Shown here piece by piece: positions 34,701-43,700 of a stretch of DNA of 64,000 bases. A program made the translations under genes and the position numbers. The notes under the pieces were generated by a model. It was not told where the DNA came from. It was given only the letters and a program-made list of their open reading frames with translations, and did not search any database. The stretch covers positions 2,741,501 to 2,805,500 of the forward strand of contig JAINUG010000109.1 of assembly GCA_029706075.1 (NCBI GenBank), written 5' to 3'. The stretch comes from Aldrovandia affinis (Eukaryota > Chordata > Actinopteri > Notacanthiformes > Halosauridae). The first letter of the stretch is position 1. Each line of letters starts with the position of its first letter.

Positions 34701-37700
34701 AGTGCTCTGAGCTCATTACCCTGATGCTATGCTGGTTTCCATGACAGCATGTCAACTTCAATTTCAGTAATGCATAAGTTGGGAATTTAAGGATATAGCC
34801 AATTCTAGTAGGTAATTTCTGTCCAGCAAATGATAACTTTGTTTAATATTTAATATAGCTGTATCTATCTATCTATCTGTCTAGTGGGTAATTTCTATAC
34901 AGCAAATGATAACTTTGATCGTTTAACATTTAGTATAGCTGTATCTATCTATCTACCTTTCTGTCTATCTGTTTGTCTGAACAATACATAGCATTTACAG
35001 AATGAATAGAGTATACAAACATGTACATTGTGCATTGTAACAACCTGTCTTCATTTGCCAAAGATAGATATGAATTCTGCCCAAGCTCATATCTCGCAAC
35101 CCACTTGCAGTCTTGTGAGCTCAGTGAGTTATCTTTGTCAATGATATACTGTATGAATCTGGCTGGCTGGCCTGCTCAGGAGATATAATTGTAATGGCAG
35201 TAATCCAGCTGGGCTACTGTGCATAAAATATTACTATCAAACTTTAACATTACTATATCATTTATGGCTGCTTGTTAACTTAGGCCTGCATTTTTCTTCA
35301 CAAACACAGTGAATTCAGCCGAACTGAACGATCATCAAGCTGAATAAAAACAATAGTGTTTGCATTGAACCAAAGTAACAAAAACATACATTTGTATTTG
35401 TGTGTTAAAGTTAAGAATGAATGTTGGCCTGGATGTTGATTGAATCCATTGGATTTGAGAGCATTGCCCCCTGACGTTTCTCTTACTGTATGTGGTTGTG
35501 AGATATGTGTTTGGCATCACATTGGTTAAAGGTTTGCCAGCATGCAAACTCAAGGTCCTGCTGCTCCTGCATGATTTAACATTACTTTCCGACTGTGATC
35601 AGCCCACTGACGGCTTAAAGACAAGACAACCCATACCTTCAGTCATGCTGATTTTATTTGACTGAATAGGCAGTGTGTACCGCTAGTCATAAACAGTGGG
35701 ACCGTGGAGTGCGAGAGGGTGTGGACTCTAAGACACTTTGGTCTTTGGTTAACGCGTGTCTTGTAATCATGGAAACCTTGCTTTGGCTGCTGCTTGGTGT
35801 TCCTCCAGTGTACCTCAGAGATTATGATAATGATGACGAGCTCTCATATCAATATGTTGGAAATTTAAGGATATTACTTAACTTGGTGGTACCTCATTCT
35901 AGACAGATAATTACTCTCAAGTAAATTATGGCTTAGATTGATTCATATTTAGTATAGCTCCATCTGTCTATATGTCTGTCTGTTTGTCTGTTTGTTTGAA
36001 CTTTCTGTCTGTATATGTGGTATCCATAGGATGCAGAGAATACATGTGTATATTCACATGTACAGGATATAGATAATAAAGCTATAACAGTAACTTTCAG
36101 GCAACATTATCTATTATGTTTGTTGGTCTTGTATCACAGGGCAGCTCTGAGCATGTACTGGGCTTGTAATGCCAAGGTTGCAGGTTCAGTTCTCAGATGG
36201 GCTACTGCCATCATACCCTTGAGAACTTACTTAACCTGAATTACTTAAGTAAATATCCAGCTGTGTAAATTGACTGTATATAAATCAATGCAAACAGTGC
36301 AAGTTTCTCTGGATAAGAGCATCTGCTAAATGCCTGTAATATAATATAGAGACTACAACCAAACTGCTGTACAGTCATTTGGGTCCCACTTTACTTGAAG
36401 TGGCCCTACTTCTTGCATAATTACACTGTAACTACATAAGTAGGTATGAAGTAGGTAGGTATGAACTACTACTGTATATACTGTATATCTACTGTGTATT
36501 TGTATGTACTCATAGTTACATTGTACTTACAACTATGAAAACCTGTTTGTATTTCAAATGTTGTTTTCTACTGCGATCAAAATTAAGTCCCTACAGTTTC
36601 TATCGTAAGTGTTAGCTTCCTTTTCCTCCACAATCATGGTATGAACAATACCGTTTTTACTATTTTAATTACAATGTAACAATGTCTATATACATTGTTG
36701 TTACACTGTATCTACTTCTGTACTTACAGTGTACTTACACAGGTATTACGGTCACGTAATGTAAAGTGGGATTGTTATTTGTGAAATGATGTTAGGTCAC
36801 ATGTTTGCAATTGTATCACACCTGGAGCTGGTCTTTTCTGGCAGCTGAGAGGAAGAATGCCATGTTAACTGAGCCATTCCTGTGCCGCGATACACCAGCT
36901 CATCTCTGGACCATGCACTATTTCTAAAGGAAACAGTCGAAGAGCTTGTGCTTTGGGCGCTTGATCTCCCATTTGACCATTTCAATCATTTGAGAGGTGG
37001 TATCTTTCTCCCAGTCTGACGAACACAGCCCCCTCTCCTCAGTGTACAGAAACAAAGGTCATCTTCGTTGCTCTACTGCTGATAAGCTGAAAACATGCAC
37101 CATGTTTCTGAAACAGCGAACCATAGATTTTCTGTAACCTTTTTTCCTTCAGCTTCCTCAGCTCTGACCAAATGAAATTATATATATATATATTTTTTAC
37201 AATTTTGTTTCAGATTTTTCCCCTTTTTTCTCCCAATTTGGTAGCCAATTGTGCGTCGTCTGACCAATTTATCTATTGATCCAACTAAAATGCACCCCTT
37301 GCTAAAATAAACAAACTCACCTATTCATTGAGTGCCATTTGAATTGAAAAACCGTGATTCCAATAGCAATAGGTCCCTAGAAATTATATATATATTTTTT
37401 ACAATTTTGTTTCAGAGCAATTTTCTGTACCTCTATTGCATGGGACGTGATTCCAATAGCTCCCAGCTTTCTGTGCCTCCCTCTGGGGCGAACAGCAAAC
37501 CGTGGCCCCTGAATGGGACTACCAGCCAGAGCCGGAATCAAACCCCGGCTGCAGTGGGCAACCTGCACTCCGGGTAAAGTGCCTTAACGATAGCGCCACC
37601 CTGGGGCCCCTCAGTCTACAGTGTATTGCTCATTATGTCTTTGTCGCAGTCAACGGGTGCAGTGAGTGTGAGGTCACGGTATGTACTTTTCGGAACACAT

Positions 37701-40700
37701 TTAGAGAGAAAAGAAAAGAAATGCTTGTTTGTTAGTTAGTGTTTGACTGTTTGACTGGTTTTAATTCAATGCAGGCCTTCTATGATTTTTTATAATTTAT
37801 TGTGGAACATGGGAAACCAGCAGCGTGCAATGCTTTCTCCTCAAAACGAGTGCATTTATTAAGTTTTGCTCTAGATTCATGTGTGATTTTTTCCTGTTTC
37901 TTTAGTGTTTGGTATTGCTGTCTCTGTCTGGTGCTCACTTCTGTCTGGGGAATGTAACAGGAGCTGCCGTGGAGGCCTTTCGCTCTCGTGATCTTAGAAA
38001 AACAGCTTGAGAGCTTTTTGGTAGCGCTACGCTGGAGCAGTAAGCCGGACAGACGTTCGGTAGCAAAACGCAAAAAAAGTAAATAATACATTTTAAAAAA
38101 GGGCTGAAATGATTTATTGTAGCTTTATAGTTTTTCTTGGCGGTGGGAAATTGTTTAAAAAAAATCGTACATGTAGATGTTTTAGGCAAAGGAGTTTGGA
38201 AATAACGTTTTGTGCTCGGAAGGTCCAGCCTTCCAGTTTTCTGTCCGGAGTTTCTCCCCAAGCGGAGGCTTCTTCTCCCGCCCCCAGTCCAGGAAGGCCA
38301 GCTCACACGCGGCCACACCCTGGAGATGAACTGCAGACGAGACCTCATATAAACATGGCTTTATGGGGGCCCGACCTCCCACAGAGTCCCGTCTCCCGAA
38401 AGCATTGGGACAAGCATCTGGACTGCTAAGTTTTAGTTTGAACTTCACCAATACGGTTTGGTGAGCGCAACAATCGGCTATACTAGCTTGCCAAACTGTA
38501 CTTGGGGAAAAAAATAAAGCATCACTTGCGACAGTGTTAAAGTTATAGTTAATGACAAATGAGAGTTCATGGCCTCAAAATTTTCCCTTAACTTTGACTT
38601 TGAAATGAATGTGAGTATTTTTGAACAACACTTTATCCAATTTTTGTTGATGGTTGAACTCACCAGATTGTGTTTCTGTGTGTGCAGATGAAAAAGAACA
38701 CAATAAGTTCATTGTTGTGAGTCACAGTTAAGGACAAATGTTGATTGTATCCAGGCCAATGTTAAAGAAACTGTAGTCAGTGACATCAGAAAGCAACCGG
38801 CTCCACATTCACACGTGCTAGACAGATGTACCTTTGTACACGTGGAAGGAAAACACTAGCTTCTGAACACTTATTTTTATTTTAAGAGATATGTAATTTT
38901 GAAATGTAAACTTAGATTTAAACTTCAATTTGTTTATCAGTGGTTTGACCTGTAATATTCAAACTGAAAACTTGGCATACAATGCTTAATTTTTTTAAAG
39001 CACCCACACCATTTAAAATTTGGAACTGGTCACAACCTACGTACACCTGGGCGGTCACAACCTGCGTACACTTGAATTTGAGGCCTGATGGACCCTTAGA
39101 TTGAGGTTCAACCTGATTGTCACAAGACCCTCAAGCCTCTGTGAACTCTTGCAAGTAGTGCAACTTTATGTTTTTTTATTCATATATTTTGACCAATTAT
39201 TTTGGTGTCAGGCACTCTAACCAAGCTTTCTTTATTTCATGCCCAGTATATCCCCTGCCCCAGACAGCATGACTCAGGGTAGCTGCAGGTGGTCCTGGAT
39301 CCCCCATGATTTACCCCCCCGCTGCCTTGGAATGACCCTGATACATTATTTTTTGGACACACCCTGTGCTGGCCAGTGGAGTATAGCCCCCTTTAGTCTG
39401 GTTCATCCAAAGGTTTCTCCCTATACTTTCGACCAACAGAGTTCTTGCCACTGTCATCTAAGGCTTGTTTTTTTGGGGGGGTCCAGACCAAGGTCCTCTT
39501 TTGTTAAGTGCTCTGTGACAATGTATTTTATTTGATTCCACTGTACTGACATGTCTCTGTCCTTGAAGCACAAGGGTGGACAGTTTTTCCCATTCATAGG
39601 CCTTGGGCCTTTGTGCACCAGATCGAAGGTGAAAGAGGTATTTGAAATAATTAGAAACTCTTTAGATCAGCATTCTACAGTGCCTTTGGTGGAAGAGACT
39701 TGGTGTCTGTGTGGGCTGAAAATATACCTCAGAGTATACAAGATACAGTCAATGTGAAAAATGTTTTTTTTAAAAGCATATTATGTCAGGAATTGTATTG
39801 AACCTACTAAGAACACCCATAGAACAACAAAGCTTGTCTTCAAGTGGTGTAGCCAGTAAAGGCACTTGTTCTAAGTGTAGGTTGCCCACTGCAGCCTGGT
39901 TTCGAGCCCAAACTGCACCAGCTCTGGCTGGGAGTCCCGTTTGGCAGTGGCGACTGTCTGCCCCAGGGGGAGGGGGGAGGGAAGCAGCTGGCATGAGTTT
40001 GCTGCATGTAAGTGCTCTGTGTGTGTTGGAGGCTTGGTGGGTTCCATCTAGGTGGAGTTGTGGTGGCAAACTCACAGTAGGAGAAGGCGGGGTAGTTTAA
40101 CTAGAAGAGGATACAATTAAGGCCAATTTATGCCTTGTGGCCAAGTGTCGCACTACACGTGTCACATGACGTTTCGCAACTTTCACATTTTCTGCAACTC
40201 GGTGACAACATCGCGTCATCTCTATGGTATCCAGCCTGAGCAAACTGATATATATATTTCCGTCAACAAAAATGTATAATGGCTAACATTAACAATGTTA
40301 CAATGTATGAGGAAGATGCGTTGGAATTGGTGGAGGAAGAGGAGGTTTTGAATCTACTTTTGTTGAGAGCCAGGAGGAAGAGCAAACAGAGAAGGAGATG
40401 GTCGGTATGGTCACTTAAAAAATCTGGGAAGGAGCAGGGGGAATACTTGCTGGTGCGGCAAATGCGTGAGCTGACTAGCTAGCTAACATATAATAATGCA
40501 TATCTAGCTAGTACTTTATAGCTAGCTAACAGACAAAGTTAGCAAGCTTTATGTGGCTGTGATACCAGTTTGTTAGCTAGATGTAGATAGATAGTTTTGC
40601 TTAGCTAACGTTAATATAGATATCTTACCTGTCTCGCAACTGATTCCATTTATATCTGCATTGCAGCTTGTTTGCTTCAAGATTCCTTGCAATCTCCCCC

Positions 40701-43700
40701 CCATGAGTTGGCCGTTTGATGGCATCCTTTTAATCGCTTCTTGAGGAGTTATAAATGAGAGGATACCTCCTACCCTTGCCCGCTAATAATTCCTCAAAGC
40801 CGACCATTGCAATAACATCAAAACATAAATAAAGTCGGATGGAAGTAGTATTCCCCATGGCAATGGACCTTACCTCGTAATTTCCAACCGATCTGATTAG
40901 GCGACATTATATGATGGTGTCTGCGACCTTTCATTTTTATGGAGGTAAGTAATGCTCCTCTATTACGCAATTTTGGCACTGTGACATAACTTTTGTTGTG
41001 CGATGTGTCTATGTTCGCACTATGAAATTTATTCTAGAACATGCCAGTTGATTCCAATTGATGATACCATAAAGTGCTGCAAATGGCATCCTCCAAGAAC
41101 TGTACAATTCCAGAATAGAACACTGAACTAGAACTAGAACTCTCAAAAAGCCCACTCCTCCAAAGGGTTAGACATTAAAGGTGCGCTAACCAGAATATTT
41201 TTACTTACACGGTGATTCAAGTAATGACAAGTAAAACAACGTATGCACAAAGACTTGCACAAATGTTAGTCTGGCTGCATGCTACATGTCTGTGGCGCTG
41301 ACACTCAATGGAAGAAACTCATCAAGTCATACTTGTAAAGATTTAAATGGCCTGTGAAGTGGTGTGGAACAAATGTTTACGGTCTACGCGAAGCACAGAT
41401 ATCGTTTTTCTTCTCCTAACCAAAAGAAGGAGCATAATGGTGTTTGTTTTGGCCGGGCATCGCGGACAGACAGCGCAAGGCTCCTCGGTGCGCGGAGGCA
41501 CTCTGGCAATGTGGGGCGACAGCAGGTAGCCAGCTGTGCTCCATGGGGATATTTACCACCACGTTCACACGTGTTACATAGTGAAATCCACAGCTTCTGC
41601 AGTCTCACACGCCGTCTTTTCAAACCACTGATGTGCTTACTTCTATCTCATACTGAACCACCACGGGAAACTCATTTAAACCATGCTGTTATTTGAAAGA
41701 TGAAAATCAACAGGAAATTCTCAAGCTAAGCGCATCCCGTCTAACCAACACACACATTCCCATTCTATAGCATGTGATCCCATTCTAGAACTTTCACAAT
41801 CAGCTGTAAGGACTGGGTATTTATAAAATATGAGGTGCTGCTTTCGATTGGAAAAAAAATGTCTGAAAGGTTTTGCTATTCTAGACCTGGGGAACTCTAA
41901 ATTAAAATAACAATCAGAATGATAAACACACACTATAAGGTGCAAGTTAGCATTTTTTTTGCCTGTTTTTTATAACAAAGGAAACATTCTGTTCACAATT
42001 CACAATACAGTGTTAACATTTCTAGGACTATGTGAAGGTCTCTAGATCTGAGTTGGCAGTGCTACTAAGGGTTTGGAGCTTTAGCCCCTGAGAATAGCAG
42101 CCATGGGAGAGAGAATTTTACGATGTCTACCTTTCCCCATTAAAGGAGTGATCTGGACATACTATATACCAGTTTCTACTGGAGAGAGTGATTATCCCCA
42201 TTGCTGTAAAACAATAGGCTACACTTTTGAGTGGGATTGTGCAGAATTTTCTGTTCCATTCCATTATTTTATTATTTATTTTTCCTTCTGTTGTCTTATT
42301 GTAACTTTGTTTTTTGTTTTATTTGGAAAGTGTGAACATGATGTATGAAAAGCACTCTATAAATAAAGTTAAATGTTATTAATCGATGGATGGAATATAA
42401 AAAATGTAAATACTTGATCCTGTGAACATAATGACAATATATTGATATTGAAATGGACAGAGCATAAAAAGCTAACAAATAAAGGTATATAACCAGGTTA
42501 AGAATTAAATATTGTAAAACTGACTCAGTAAAACTGACTCATGAAGGTACAGACAAAGATACAAGTTGTAAATATTATTGAAATAATACTGTATTTGATA
42601 AGCTACATCCCAGGTTTGAATTATAGGACAGGATTTATTAATATATTCAACAGAGCTTTCAGACAAAATATTTGTAAACATTAATACTACAAAATAACTT
42701 TGATACTTTTTATAAACTTTTTTGTAGTTTTTATATTATCTAAGTTTGCTCTCATTATGTAATGTACAGATGCTTGTGTTTTGCATGTGCTATTTTACTG
42801 TATTGAGTGGATGTGTTTTTTCTAATGTGTACATGCATGTATTTAGTTTTTTTTTTGTTTTTTTTTTGATGCATACTTTAAGTTTATTGGGGACAGGTGT
42901 TGGAAATTAGCCTTTAGTTATAAATACTTCATGCAGTGTATCTGATGCTTGTTTTGTAACATCATTACAATGCTTTTTACTATGTTCCTAACACATAAAC
43001 AGATAAATAAATACAATTTATTTATTTAATTTAAAATAAAATTTTAAAAGGCACTGTAGTCATTGCCAAGTGAGTGTCTTCGTCCATGAGTGAAGAGCTC
43101 CCTTGTCCTTGGACATCTCCGCCCTCTCCCGCTGTGGCAGCTGGCTGGACCCCCCTCCTCCCCCCCTGTTATTCCAGTCTAACCCTGAGCTGCTGTGGAG
43201 CGGACCTCTTTTCTCCACGGCTACCGCCACAAACGGCACACGGTTATTGCCAACTCACTGTTCTTAATCACCGGGCCTTATGGGCTTTTCACTGTTGATT
43301 TTCATATATTTCACGGATATAACACTGGTTATATCCGTTAGAAAAATAATCCATAAAAAAATATCACATGCATCTACTGCATCATAGCAGAGTACTAAAA
43401 ATGAAGGAATTATGACCAAAATAAGCGATATTTCCCTCGTGATGGCCTACCCAATTTGACATCGGTCAATAAAAATGTTTTTGGAGGGAATTCTGGCAAC
43501 TAAGTCCTGAAGGCATTGTCAATCCTGCAAAGACAGGTTTTCTCCATAAGCCTGGATACTTTCATTAGTAGTTATTGACTCCACCCTTTTGAACAGCAGT
43601 ACCCCTTCCAGTAGACCCTACTTTTGTCTTATCCTTGTCTTCCGTAGCTATTGTTTGTCATCATTAAGTATCAGCAGTGCAATTTATGAAAAATTGCTTC

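Larger units (their letters stand above)
40118..41032. mobile_element. PIF/Harbinger element, internally deleted
   Basis: The ends CCAATTTATGCCTTGTGGCCAAGTGTCGCAC and, inverted from about 41032, AATAAATTTCATAGTGCGAACATAG are weak inverted repeats. Inside are an N-terminal transposase piece on plus (40279-40482) and a MADF-domain piece on minus (about 40625-40835), the two-gene divergent layout of PIF/Harbinger. The DDE nuclease domain is absent. Confidence 0.65.

Noticed and set aside
37935-38451. Minus-strand open frames of 90-137 codons, some basic
   Set aside because: They fall in a G/C-richer part of mkx intron 4; no family match is recognised and the frames overlap each other. A regulatory CpG cluster is as likely.
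42300-42372. AAGCACTCTATAAATAAAG as a gene's polyadenylation region
   Set aside because: The sequence resembles a common repeat 3' end inside mkx intron 4, and no upstream gene is seen.
43313-43338. 11-bp inverted repeat ACGGATATAAC / GTTATATCCGT
   Set aside because: Short, A/T-rich, with no partner motif or promoter context; expected by chance at this scale.
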